A stretch of 58,771 nt of DNA from Bacteroidota bacterium (GTDB lineage Bacteria; Bacteroidota; Bacteroidia; Flavobacteriales_F; PHOS-HE28), in NCBI GenBank assembly GCA_018266685.1, contig JAFDZY010000446.1, positions 1-58,771 on the forward strand, given 5' to 3'. Below the pieces are notes generated by a model. The model ran no database searches. It saw nothing but the letters and a program-made list of their open reading frames with translations, and was not told the origin of the DNA. Below, piece after piece: positions 51,128-58,771 of this stretch; the first letter of the stretch is position 1, and each line of letters starts with the position of its first letter. Made by a program: the position numbers and the translations under genes.

Positions 51128-52300
51128 CTATTTCACCACATCCACTTCCACGCGCCGGTTCTGGCTGGTGGAAACTTCATCATCTCCCTCCACGGCGGGG
51201 CTGCCGCCCTTCAGTCCGGCCACGGTGATGCGGTCTGCTGCGATGCCGGCTTTTACCAAGTAGTCTTTTACGGCCTCGGCGCGCTCCTTGTCCAGGTCGG
51301 TAAGGTCGGGGCGCATGCGCACGCGGTCCACTTCCTTCAGGTCGGTGTTGCCGGTGAGCTTTACCTTGATGGAGGGATCAAGTTGCAGCATCCTGGCCAA
51401 GGTGTCCATCTGGGCCTTCATGGAGGGATCGATGTCCTTCTCGAAACGCTTGAAGTAGACCACGCTCTTGTCCACGCGCTGGAAGGGCTTCAGGCCAGGG
51501 TCGGTGGTCATTTTCCGGCCATAGATGTATTCGCTTTTCTCCTTGTCGATCTGCTCGCAGGAGCAATCGCTCATCCGCTTTACAGGCTTCACGCTCACAT
51601 CATCGATGTAGAAGTAGGCCACCGGCTGCTGGGGGCGCGTTTCACCGCGCTGGCGTTTCGCCTTGTCTGCGGTCACTTTGTCCGTGGCGGCAAAGTCCCC
51701 GATGATCAGGTACTGCTCCTCCCCTTGAGCCTCGTACACGCCGCACACGCCCTTCCATCCGTTCATGTCATCGTACACCTGCGTTTGCAAGGCTGGCACT
51801 TGCGGCTGGTAGGTCAGGCTGGCTTCATCTTTCTTGTTCACCACGATCCGGCTCACGTAGGCGGCCAAGTGGTCGCTGCTGTATTTGCTCAGGTCGCCCA
51901 AGCTGACGTAATAGCTGATGCAGTACTTCTCTCCTTTCTTCAACATCTTTTTCAGCTTCACCTGCAGGTAGGTGCGCGGCTCCTTGTCCATGTAGCTGTA
52001 CCAGGTTACGCCTGCGTAGTTGGTGCCGCTCAGTGCACTCTGGAAACCCTTGGCGTTCTTGGGCGCGGAGGCGGGCGATTCCGAAGCGACTGATTCGCTG
52101 AAGAGGTCTGCCTTGGCCTGCGTGGGGCTGCTCCAGCCCTTGGCCGCATCAATTCCGCCCAGCCGGCGCAGCTTGCCCTCCAACTCCTCGAAGCTGCCGT
52201 TGGGCACCAGGTTCAGGCTGTCGGGAACTTGTTGGGCCAAAACGGGGGCTACCAAGCAAGAACCGATCAAGAGGAATTGGAAGCGTGCCTTTCTCATCAT
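51128..52300 (-). CDS. OmpA-family peptidoglycan-associated protein
   Basis: A 390-residue protein. Signal peptide MMRKARFQFLLIGSCLVAPVLAQ, then SLNLVPNGSFEELEGKLRR, a jellyroll-like N-terminal domain. The last ~110 residues are an OmpA domain (IKVKLTGNTDLKEVDRVR, LDKERAEAVKDYLVKAGI, SQNRRVEVDVVK) that binds peptidoglycan. It probably links the outer membrane to the wall. A TACATTCG box (52332-52339) lies about 31 nt before the start. Two adjacent ATGs (52300 and 52297) are possible starts. Confidence 0.88.
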   Translation of the reverse strand: MMRKARFQFLLIGSCLVAPVLAQQVPDSLNLVPNGSFEELEGKLRRLGGIDAAKGWSSPTQAKADLFSESVASESPASAPKNAKGFQSALSGTNYAGVTWYSYMDKEPRTYLQVKLKKMLKKGEKYCISYYVSLGDLSKYSSDHLAAYVSRIVVNKKDEASLTYQPQVPALQTQVYDDMNGWKGVCGVYEAQGEEQYLIIGDFAATDKVTADKAKRQRGETRPQQPVAYFYIDDVSVKPVKRMSDCSCEQIDKEKSEYIYGRKMTTDPGLKPFQRVDKSVVYFKRFEKDIDPSMKAQMDTLARMLQLDPSIKVKLTGNTDLKEVDRVRMRPDLTDLDKERAEAVKDYLVKAGIAADRITVAGLKGGSPAVEGDDEVSTSQNRRVEVDVVK

Positions 52301-52331
52301 TTTTATTGATTGCGTGGTGCTTGAACGGCAG

Positions 52332-52339
52332 CGAATGTA
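52332..52339 (-). promoter_or_regulatory. Candidate -7 box TACATTCG of the OmpA-family gene
   Basis: TAnnTTCG on the minus strand, followed by CTGCC, about 31 nt before the start codon. Confidence 0.35.
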
Positions 52340-52390
52340 GGAAGACGGCACTCGCCCGGCCCGACTTTGGCAATGACCATGCCGAAAAAG

Positions 52391-52420
52391 CAAGGGCCAC
52401 CTGGATCCAGGTGGCCCTTG
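52391..52420 (-). terminator. Perfect 30-bp palindromic terminator
   Basis: CAAGGGCCACCTGGA is followed directly by its exact complement, and on the minus strand the stem leads into CTTTTT, giving a rho-independent terminator for the barrel gene that ends at 52439. Confidence 0.85.
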
Positions 52421-52438
52421 AGCTGATGGGAAACACGC

Positions 52439-53032
52439 TTAGCGGCCCCCGAACATGTACGCAACGCGCACCCCGAGGTAGGAGTTGGTCACCGTGGTTT
52501 CCTCAACGCCGGTGGACGTAGCCTTTGCACCCTTGGCAAAGATCATCTGGTAACGCAGTGCGATATCGATGTTCTCACCCACAATGTAGCCTACCAAAGG
52601 AGCAATGCCAAAGTTGGATTTCATCTCAGACTTCTCTTCCACGCTGCCAGAGGAGCTCACTGATGCCGTCTTCACCGATTGCATGTGCAGGCCCGTGAGC
52701 AGGCCGGCATAGAAGCCTTCCTGGTTGTCCGTGAAGTAGTACTTCAACCCCACTTGCACCGGGATCATGCCTGCAGCATCAGCTTTCACGGATACAGGCC
52801 CTACGGAAATATCCTTGCCCGAGAAGGTGATGTAGCCGGCCTGTGCCATGAAGCCCAGGTTGTCGCCTACGGGAAGCTCAAAACCAAGCGTGCCACCGAC
52901 CCCAAAACCGTACACATCGCCGAAATCTCCCATGGGCAGGCCGAGTTCCAAGCCCAAGCTGGCACGATTTTCCTGTGCCATCATGCTGCCAGCAAGCGCA
53001 AATGCAGCCAATCCAAGTGTAATCTTCTTCAT
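52439..53032 (-). CDS. Outer-membrane beta-barrel protein
   Basis: A 197-residue protein with a signal peptide (ALAGSMMAQ). The rest alternates polar and apolar residues as in an 8-strand OmpX/OmpA-type barrel (RASLGLELGLPMGDFGDVYG, NLGFMAQAGYITFSG), and it ends VAYMFGGR. Barrel strands and short turns are well formed, so it should fold in the outer membrane; its ligand is unknown. The promoter upstream is the best in the window. The start at 53032 (MKKITLGLAAF) gives the shortest typical signal peptide. Confidence 0.85.
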   Translation of the reverse strand: MKKITLGLAAFALAGSMMAQENRASLGLELGLPMGDFGDVYGFGVGGTLGFELPVGDNLGFMAQAGYITFSGKDISVGPVSVKADAAGMIPVQVGLKYYFTDNQEGFYAGLLTGLHMQSVKTASVSSSGSVEEKSEMKSNFGIAPLVGYIVGENIDIALRYQMIFAKGAKATSTGVEETTVTNSYLGVRVAYMFGGR

Positions 53033-53056
53033 GTTGTTGAAAGGTTTGGTTCGGGC

Positions 53057-53086
53057 CAAACATACACCTTTCACAAAATATCACAA
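53057..53086 (-). promoter_or_regulatory. Bacteroidota promoter: TTG-N19-TATGTTTG
   Basis: The -7 box TATGTTTG (53057-53064) matches TAnnTTTG exactly, with TTG (53084-53086) at a 19-nt spacing as a -33 element. The box is followed by GCCC. The ATG is about 24 nt downstream. Confidence 0.75.
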
Positions 53087-53139
53087 GCAAGATTTTTCAA
53101 GGCCGGCTTTGCGGCCAAGCATACTTGGTCGTGCAGCCC

Positions 53140-53922
53140 CTACTTCCCCCCAAAGGTCCAGCCTACTGCAAACTCCACCAGGTTGGTCCAAATGCGTGTA
53201 CGTGCACTCCCCTCCGAATGGTCGTACGTGGTGGAGAGGCCGCGGTAGAAGCGCATGTCCAGGTCCAAGCCCACGGGAAGCGTGTAGCCCAGGCCTGCCA
53301 TGGCCATGATGTCGGCTTTCTTGAAGTCCTTGATGGCGGCGCTTCCCTTCTTCTTGGTGGTCTCAAAGCTCTGCTGGTCCACAGCCTGTGTTACCTGCTG
53401 GCCGTTTTGGTCCGTGCCCGTGATGTTCCCTTTGAAGGTGGTGGTCTCGTCCACGTTCTGCTTGCCGCCCACGAGGAAGTTGAAGGACGGCCCCACCATG
53501 ATGCGCAAGCCTTCCGTTGGCTTCAGCATCAGCGGGGCGTTCACTTGGAAGTAGGACAGGCGTTGGTCGCTCTCCCCTGTGTAGTCCTGCGAACCGGTGT
53601 AGGACCCGTTCCCCCCCGTCACTTGCGTATTGTTCGTGAGTGTCTGGTTGATCGTGGTCTCGGATTTTCCCTTGCGGAAGGAAAATCCAAGGTCCGGGCG
53701 AAGCCCCACGAGGTCGGAGAAGGGGATCTCCATGTAAGCCGCGAAGGACAGGCCCAGCCCCTTGGGGTTGGTGGGTGCATTCTTGGGATCCGGTTGGATC
53801 TTTTGGGAGCCGATCAAATAGTTGACGCCAACCTTTCCGCCGAAGCGCAGCTGGGCATTCAACTGGCCTGCATACAACAGGCCGATGGCCATTGGCAACA
53901 TCCAGGCATACGTACGTTTCAT
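53140..53922 (-). CDS. PorT-like outer-membrane beta-barrel protein
   Basis: A 260-residue protein. Signal peptide MKRTYAWMLPMAIGLLYAG (ends LNAQ), then a barrel with the PorT-family feel: LRFGGKVGVNYLIGSQ, GLGLSFAAYMEIPFSD, SFNFLVGGKQ, and a C-terminal VEFAVGWTFGGK. A hydrophilic 40-residue loop (GNITGTDQNGQQVTQAV) projects between strands. PorT proteins assist T9SS or gliding in relatives, but this barrel may have another role. The promoter shares its layout and GTTTGGCCC extension with the previous barrel gene. Confidence 0.82.
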   Translation of the reverse strand: MKRTYAWMLPMAIGLLYAGQLNAQLRFGGKVGVNYLIGSQKIQPDPKNAPTNPKGLGLSFAAYMEIPFSDLVGLRPDLGFSFRKGKSETTINQTLTNNTQVTGGNGSYTGSQDYTGESDQRLSYFQVNAPLMLKPTEGLRIMVGPSFNFLVGGKQNVDETTTFKGNITGTDQNGQQVTQAVDQQSFETTKKKGSAAIKDFKKADIMAMAGLGYTLPVGLDLDMRFYRGLSTTYDHSEGSARTRIWTNLVEFAVGWTFGGK

Positions 53923-53940
53923 CACCGTTTGTATTTGGGC

Positions 53941-53971
53941 CAAACCTACCTGCATCGCCGCCAGTCCACAA
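53941..53971 (-). promoter_or_regulatory. Bacteroidota promoter: TTG-N20-TAGGTTTG
   Basis: The -7 box TAGGTTTG (53941-53948) matches exactly; TTG (53969-53971) sits 20 nt upstream. Followed by GCCC, as in the neighbouring barrel promoter. Confidence 0.75.
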
Positions 53972-54002
53972 TCCCGAAAAATGGGGATGGCCCGCCGTCA
54001 GT

Positions 54003-54039
54003 AATGCAAAGGCCCCGCCGTGGGCGGGGCCTTTGCATT
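54003..54039 (-). terminator. 17-bp perfect hairpin terminator after aconitase
   Basis: AATGCAAAGGCCCCGCC and its exact complement flank a 3-nt loop, 19 bp after the aconitase stop codon on the minus strand. Confidence 0.8.
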
Positions 54040-54057
54040 GTTGATGTCCGCTGCCGA

Positions 54058-56331
54058 TCAGTTTAGCTGCTGCTTGCGGATCAGGTTCAGCGCGCTGCCG
54101 GCCTTGAACCACTCGATCTGGTGCTTGTTGTAGGTGTGGTTGCACTTGATGGTGTCCTTCGAACCATCCTTGTGGTTGAGCACCAGTGTGAGCTGCTTGC
54201 CCGGGGCGAATTCCGCCAGGTCCGTGAAGTCGAAGCGGTCGTCCTCCTGCACCTTGTCGTAGTCGTTCTCTTTGTCGAACGTGATGCCCAACAAGCCTTG
54301 CTTTTTCAGGTTGGTCTCGTGGATGCGGGCGAAACTCTTCACCAGCACGGCGCTCACACCGAGGTGGCGCGGCTGCATGGCGGCGTGCTCGCGGCTGCTG
54401 CCCTCGCCATAGTTGTGGTCGGCCACCACCACACTGGGCTGGTGCGCGGCCTTGTAGGCGCGCTGCGTGGCGGGCACCTCGCCGTATGCACCGGTCAATT
54501 GGTTCTTCACCTTGTTGGCCTCGCCGTTGAAGGCGTTGATGGCGCCGGTGAGCGTGTTGTTGCTGATGTTGTCCAAGTGGCCGCGGTAGCGCAACCACGG
54601 GCCGGCCATGCTGATGTGGTCAGTGGTGCACTTGCCCTTGGCCTTGATCAGCAGCACCGCGCCGGTGATGTTCTTGCCGTCCCAAGCAGGAAATGGCGTG
54701 AGCAGTTGCAGGCGGTCGCTGTCGGGCTTTACCACCACTTCCACCTTGCTGCCGTCCGCCGCAGGGGGCAGGAAACCCGGATCTTCCACATCGAAGCCCT
54801 TGGGCGGCAATTCCACGCCCACGGGTTCATCCAGCTTCACATCTTCACCCTTGTCGTTCTTCAACGTGTCCGTGAGCGGGTTGAAGGACAGGTGGCCGCT
54901 GAGGGCCATTGCCGTAACAACCTCCGGACTGCCCATGAACGCATGGGTATTCGCGTTGCCGTCGTTGCGCTTGGCAAAGTTGCGGTTATAGGAGGTGAGG
55001 ATGGAATTCTTCAGTTCAGGGTTCTTGTTGTCGCGGGCCCATTGCCCGATGCACGGTCCGCAGGCATTGGCCAGCACCAGGCCGCCCATTTCCTCCAAAG
55101 GCCCCAACAGGCCGTCGCGCTCGGCGGTGTAGCGCACCTGCTCGCTGCCGGGCGTGACCGTAAAACCGCTCTTGGCCTTGAGGCCCTTGCTCACCGCCTG
55201 CTTTGCCACGGAGGCACTGCGCGTAAGGTCCTCGTAGCTGCTGTTGGTGCAGCTGCCGATCAGGGCTACCTTGATCTCCTCGGGCCAGCCATTTTCCTTT
55301 ACTGCCGCCGCGAACTTGCTGATCGGCCAGGCCAGGTCAGGTGTGTACGGGCCGTTGATGTGCGGCTCCAGCGTGTTCAGGTCGATCTCGATCACGCGGT
55401 CGAAATACTTGGACGGGTCCGCGTACACCTCCGGATCGCCGGTGAGGTGTTCGGCGATCTTGTCGGCCATGGCCACTACTTCATCGCGCTTGGTGGCCTT
55501 CAGGTAGCGGCGCATGGCATCATCGTAGCCGAAGGTGCTGGTGGTGGCGCCGATCTCCGCGCCCATGTTGCAGATGGTGCCCTTGCCGGTGGCGCTGATG
55601 CTTTGTGCGCCCGGCCCGAAGTATTCGATGATGGCGCCGGTGCCGCCCTTCACGGTAAGGATGCCGCACACCGTGGAAATGATGTCCTTGGGCGAGCTCC
55701 AGCCGCTGAGCTTGCCGGTGAGGTGCACGCCGATGATCTTGGGCTGTTTCAGCTCCCAAGGCAGGCCGCTCATCACATCACAGGCGTCCGCGCCGCCCAC
55801 GCCAATGGCCAGCATGCCGAGGCCGCCGCCGTTGGGCGTATGGCTGTCCGTGCCGATCATCATGCCGCCGGGGAAGGCATAGTTCTCCAGCATCACCTGG
55901 TGGATGATGCCCGCGCCCGGCCGCCAGAAGCCGATGCCGTATTTGTTGCTGATGCTCTCCAGGAAGTTGTACACCTCGTTGCCTTTGTTCAGCGCTTCCT
56001 GCAAATCCTTCTTGGCCCCCACGCGGGCCTGGATCAAGTGGTCGCAGTGTACCGTGGTGGGCACCGCCACCTTGGGCTTGCCGGTGGTCTTGAACTGCAG
56101 CAGCGCCATCTGCGCGGTGGCGTCCTGCATGGTTACGCGGTCCGGTGCGAAGTCCACGTACTCTTCGGCACGCTTGTGCTCTTTGGTGGCAGCTCCCTCG
56201 GTAAGGTGCGCGTAGAGGATCTTTTCGGTGAGCGTGAGCGGCCTTCCCAAGGCCTTGCGGGTGGCCGCCACACGGGCGGGGTAGCGGTCATACACCGCCT
56301 TGATCATATCCAAGTCGAAGATGTGTGCCAT
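54058..56331 (-). CDS. acn: Aconitate hydratase
   Basis: A 757-residue enzyme of the citrate cycle that interconverts citrate and isocitrate. It is of the mitochondrial-like bacterial type. The cysteines that hold the 4Fe-4S cluster are in [11 protein letters not shown] and [10 protein letters not shown], and the swivel-domain [17 protein letters not shown] with its substrate-binding residues is intact. A TACCTTTG box is 30 nt before the ATG at 56331 ([17 protein letters not shown]), which fixes the start. A long open frame on the opposite strand is a codon-bias shadow. Confidence 0.95.
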   Translation of the reverse strand: MAHIFDLDMIKAVYDRYPARVAATRKALGRPLTLTEKILYAHLTEGAATKEHKRAEEYVDFAPDRVTMQDATAQMALLQFKTTGKPKVAVPTTVHCDHLIQARVGAKKDLQEALNKGNEVYNFLESISNKYGIGFWRPGAGIIHQVMLENYAFPGGMMIGTDSHTPNGGGLGMLAIGVGGADACDVMSGLPWELKQPKIIGVHLTGKLSGWSSPKDIISTVCGILTVKGGTGAIIEYFGPGAQSISATGKGTICNMGAEIGATTSTFGYDDAMRRYLKATKRDEVVAMADKIAEHLTGDPEVYADPSKYFDRVIEIDLNTLEPHINGPYTPDLAWPISKFAAAVKENGWPEEIKVALIGSCTNSSYEDLTRSASVAKQAVSKGLKAKSGFTVTPGSEQVRYTAERDGLLGPLEEMGGLVLANACGPCIGQWARDNKNPELKNSILTSYNRNFAKRNDGNANTHAFMGSPEVVTAMALSGHLSFNPLTDTLKNDKGEDVKLDEPVGVELPPKGFDVEDPGFLPPAADGSKVEVVVKPDSDRLQLLTPFPAWDGKNITGAVLLIKAKGKCTTDHISMAGPWLRYRGHLDNISNNTLTGAINAFNGEANKVKNQLTGAYGEVPATQRAYKAAHQPSVVVADHNYGEGSSREHAAMQPRHLGVSAVLVKSFARIHETNLKKQGLLGITFDKENDYDKVQEDDRFDFTDLAEFAPGKQLTLVLNHKDGSKDTIKCNHTYNKHQIEWFKAGSALNLIRKQQLN

Positions 56332-56360
56332 GTCCAGTGTGGTATCCGTGATTTCGGCCG

Positions 56361-56368
56361 CAAAGGTA
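56361..56368 (-). promoter_or_regulatory. Candidate -7 box TACCTTTG of aconitase
   Basis: Exact TAnnTTTG on the minus strand, followed by CGGCC, 29 nt before the ATG. No -33 TTG at ideal spacing. Confidence 0.5.
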
Positions 56369-56519
56369 ACGTCCGGGCGGTTCGGGCTGTTCACCAAGCA
56401 GTTGGCCCGCTTGTGCAATGCCCCACCAATTCTGTTTGGATCGTGGACAAACAATTTCCCACAACCCTTTCACGTTTTGCCACGGCCCTTACCTTTAGCC
56501 CAAACCAAACCCATTCAAA

Positions 56520-57570
56520 ATGGAAAACGCACAAACGCACAAACGCACAAACGCACAAACGCACAAACGCACAAACGCACAAACGCGCTAAAGCGCTCGG
56601 GGCGCTGGGCATAGCCGCCATGACCACCTTGCTCTGGACGGCTTGCCAAAAGGAGATGCTCCCCGAGCCCGGAGCTACCTCCCAAGTTCAAGAAAACCTT
56701 ACGCCACGCATCGCGGATTTCGTGGCACGGGCCCAGCACCAAGCCAGTGTGCAGGGGGGCTCAAGAAGCACCAATGAATTTAGTGCCGACAGCGCCGCCT
56801 GGTACGTGGAGGGCGCGCTGAACTACGGCCTGGCACAGGCTTGGCTCCCGTACAACGAACTTGTGAACGACAGCCTCACCGTTGCCGTGGCAAGCGCAAA
56901 TGGTACAGTAAATGAGGCCGATGCCGCCAATGCTTTTGTATCGGTGTTGGCGCAACTGAACCAATCGATTGCTGCTGACCAACACCTGGTGGTGGTGGAC
57001 GCCGAGCCGGTTACCGGCGCGAATGGATTGGAGCTGAAGATTTCGTATGCCTTGGGGCAAGGCAATGAAAGGTTGGCTTTGAATACTTCCTACCCACCCA
57101 ACACTAACCTACTTTTTTACACACTAGGCAATGGTCAAAACTCTTGTTGCTGGGGCGGTTTTAGCGCAAAAGGTGCCGACCTGACCATCCAAGACCGAGT
57201 GAGTGCAACAATTCCATTGCTTGCCGTGGGACAGTACTATGCCAGCGTGGAAAGCTGGACGGTCAGTCGAGGCAGTACAAACACGCAAGCTCATTTCTAT
57301 TCCCTCACGAACTTCCCTGACCCAAACGGCTTGTACAAGATATTCTTCGATAATACCAACGTAATTCCGGTTCCGTGCCTAGGAGCAACGGACATGGCAA
57401 AGTACACCCAAGGGGCTTATGATGTTATGCAATGGATCAACCAAAACCAATGCCCAACGAAGACTCCGGCAAGCTTGCAGGTCCTTGGCGATTTTGTAAC
57501 TCAGTTGCACCTCGAATGGCATGAAGTGAAATACCGGTACGGCATTCGGCAATACGGCATGATTCCTTGA
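56520..57570 (+). CDS. Candidate phase-variable lipoprotein (octanucleotide repeat in its 5' end)
   Basis: The body of the gene (frame of ATG 56620, to TGA 57570) encodes a lipoprotein: ALGALGIAAMTTLLWTAC is a full signal peptide with lipobox Cys, then ~330 residues of unknown function containing Cys and Trp clusters (NSCCWGGF). The only good start is ATG 56520, right after AAACCCATTCAAA, but between it and the signal peptide are seven perfect GCACAAAC units (56529-56584). With seven units, the ATG frame runs MENAQTHKRTNAQ and stops at TAA after 23 codons. With eight (or five) units it would read straight into the signal peptide. No homologue of the body was recognised. Confidence 0.7.
56529..56584 (+). 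repeat. Octanucleotide tandem repeat GCACAAAC x7
   Basis: Seven perfect units; the surrounding TGGAAAAC and GCGCTAAA are imperfect versions. Because 8 is not a multiple of 3, each unit gained or lost changes the reading frame. Confidence 0.95.
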
Positions 57571-57575
57571 TCAGG

Positions 57576-58771
57576 ATGTTTCGGCAACTATTGGCATTGG
57601 TTGCGTTGGCACCAGTGTTCTGCTTGGCTCAGGCCGAATGGTCGGTAACGCTACCCGTATTCCATGAGAATTCCCAAATGGTGGACGCCCAAACGCTCGC
57701 CAATGGGGACGTGATCGCTGCATCAGTTTCGTACCACGAGAACGATACGTTCCTCGTTACCAAGGCGAGTAGCTGGATTACACATTTTTCGCCCAACGGG
57801 CAAGTATTGGGCACCGACCTTGCACAAGCCGACACCCGCTGCATCAAGGCAACCACCATAGCTAAGGGCACTAACGGACATCCGTACCAACTGCTTGCAC
57901 TTACATGGGATAGCCTCACCCTGCTCAACCGCAGCATCGGGCAATTTCAAGTGAATGCTCTGGGAGCAATCGGCTCTTCACATCATCACCTTGTACAGGA
58001 CGGCACGCGGGATTTCATTTTCTTCGATGCTGCACTGGACCATGATTCAGCACTGTTCATCGCTGGAGGAGTGAACATCAACAACTTCTTTCACACCCCG
58101 AACATGTTGTTGCTCATGCGCCTTGGTACCGATGGTACGGAGTTGGGCCAACGCATTTTGGACACTGCCTCCACCCTGGCCTGCGGCCTGCACTCCGTGT
58201 TGTTGGACAGTTTGATGCTGACTTCCGTGATCGGTGGTTCAATTGGCCCATGGGGCATTACCAAATACCTCCGCTTCAATGAGAACTTGGACTACATCGA
58301 TGGATTTCCAGGCACATCCGTCACCGGCAATGGCAATCCCTTGCCACCGGACAGTATTCTTCGGGACAGCCAATACATGAGTGCAACACCCGGTGGATCC
58401 ATCATCATTACGGGACGCATTGGAAGCCTGTCACAAGCCCAGGGATTAAGCTTTGTGGCAACTAGGCTCTCATCAACCGGCACACAGGAAGCCGTTTTCT
58501 TGCCGGAACAGGAAACTCTCTATGACTATTGTAGTCGGTTCCAATCGCACGATCTGGAACCGGACGGGTCCGTCGTAACTGCGGTCGTACACAACTTCAA
58601 CCCGTATAGCTATGCAATGTCCTTCACCCCCTCCCGCATCCACATTTACCAGCTGGACACCATGCTGAACGTGCTGTGCGACCAAGTGGCCGTGGACGGC
58701 GCGGAGGATGGCAGCTATTACATGCTGAACCGCGTAAAGGCCACGCCCGATGGCGGCACTCTGCTCATGGG
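57576..58771 (+). CDS. Secreted protein of delta-60-repeat type (3' partial)
   Basis: The frame is open from ATG 57576 to the window end (at least 398 residues) with a signal peptide (MFRQLLALVALAPVFCLAQ). The body has VDAQTLANGDVIAAS, ITHFSPNGQVLGTDLA, LMRLGTDGTELGQ and ends TPDGGTLLMG, similar to the GGYIMAG-type repeats of the first gene in the window. It probably ends in a T9SS sorting domain beyond the window. It starts 5 bp after the lipoprotein gene, so the two may be co-transcribed. A weak purine tract (CAGG) precedes the ATG. Confidence 0.7.
   Translation, partial: MFRQLLALVALAPVFCLAQAEWSVTLPVFHENSQMVDAQTLANGDVIAASVSYHENDTFLVTKASSWITHFSPNGQVLGTDLAQADTRCIKATTIAKGTNGHPYQLLALTWDSLTLLNRSIGQFQVNALGAIGSSHHHLVQDGTRDFIFFDAALDHDSALFIAGGVNINNFFHTPNMLLLMRLGTDGTELGQRILDTASTLACGLHSVLLDSLMLTSVIGGSIGPWGITKYLRFNENLDYIDGFPGTSVTGNGNPLPPDSILRDSQYMSATPGGSIIITGRIGSLSQAQGLSFVATRLSSTGTQEAVFLPEQETLYDYCSRFQSHDLEPDGSVVTAVVHNFNPYSYAMSFTPSRIHIYQLDTMLNVLCDQVAVDGAEDGSYYMLNRVKATPDGGTLLM

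Noticed and set aside
54121-56500. Very long open frame antisense to aconitase
   Set aside because: It is a shadow of codon bias in a GC-rich gene; the aconitase reading has all cluster cysteines. The open frame gave the impression that the lipoprotein gene began far upstream.
56529-56584. CRISPR-like or origin iterons
   Set aside because: An 8-bp unit in perfect tandem between an ATG and a signal peptide fits a microsatellite better; no replication gene is nearby.

Overview
The window looks like chromosome of a GC-rich, Gram-negative Bacteroidota, most likely a Flavobacteriales-type lineage (inference). Sequence evidence: several secreted proteins end in a type IX secretion (T9SS) sorting domain; there is a TonB receptor with a carboxypeptidase-regulatory-like N-terminus, a PorT-like barrel, an S46 dipeptidyl-peptidase, a tricorn-type S41 protease and an LptD/MlaD/YidC envelope set. 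Few genes have a Shine-Dalgarno sequence, while TAnnTTTG or TAnnTTCG boxes (the Bacteroidota -7 element) lie close upstream of many start codons. No rRNA, tRNA, CRISPR array, integrase or transposase was recognised.

Layout. 1-4521: end of a repeat-rich T9SS protein, a cold-shock-domain protein, a DUF4345 membrane protein and an SdiA-regulated-like protein. 4682-9520: an acyl-CoA carboxylase carboxyltransferase gene whose last ~207 bp occur again twice downstream (one full-length divergent copy, one decayed copy). The copies bound two cassettes of visibly lower GC: a two-TM protein, and a module with a putative nuclease-like protein plus a HEPN/MNT toxin-antitoxin pair whose toxin is frameshifted. 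9648-14596: small accessory genes (two DUF1801-type, two VOC, AraC, DoxX-like, a ParDE/RelBE-like pair) and a T9SS protein lying between a VOC gene and a second copy of a VOC 3' tail. 14664-20253: a lipoprotein, YjdM, DUF2461, a 164-bp fold-back element, a beta-helix protein with a small membrane partner, and a conserved Bacteroidota protein.

20359-31290: tricorn-like protease; then, on the minus strand, amidase, MlaD-type MCE protein, membrane Fe-S protein and CCG-type Fe-S protein. A four-helix-bundle (IVP-type) gene flanked by TTGTCAG heptamer arrays splits the two Fe-S genes. LptD is divergent from this cluster. 31407-34514: a frameshifted T9SS protein, an intact one, and a 0.9-kb gene-poor stretch with an octamer array and a 190-bp fold-back element. 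34515-44374: TonB receptor, CTP synthase, YidC, EI24-type membrane protein, a small regulatory-like-domain protein and the S46 peptidase. 44375-45260: a gene-free array of palindromes.

45261-58771: DUF6438 lipoprotein, adenylosuccinate lyase, DinB, a conserved unknown, L-2-hydroxyglutarate oxidase, an Atg22-like MFS transporter, an OmpA-family protein, two outer-membrane barrels with near-identical promoters, aconitase, and a lipoprotein gene with seven octanucleotide repeats between its only plausible ATG and its signal peptide. In this assembly the repeat number puts the ATG out of frame (candidate phase-variable gene). A further secreted protein runs off the end.

The most interesting signals are (1) duplicated gene 3' ends that bound accessory cassettes at two separate loci, (2) the octanucleotide switch, (3) the toxin frameshift at the predicted AMPylated Tyr codon, and (4) the variety of short palindromic and fold-back elements. 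The core genes are ordinary housekeeping and envelope functions.
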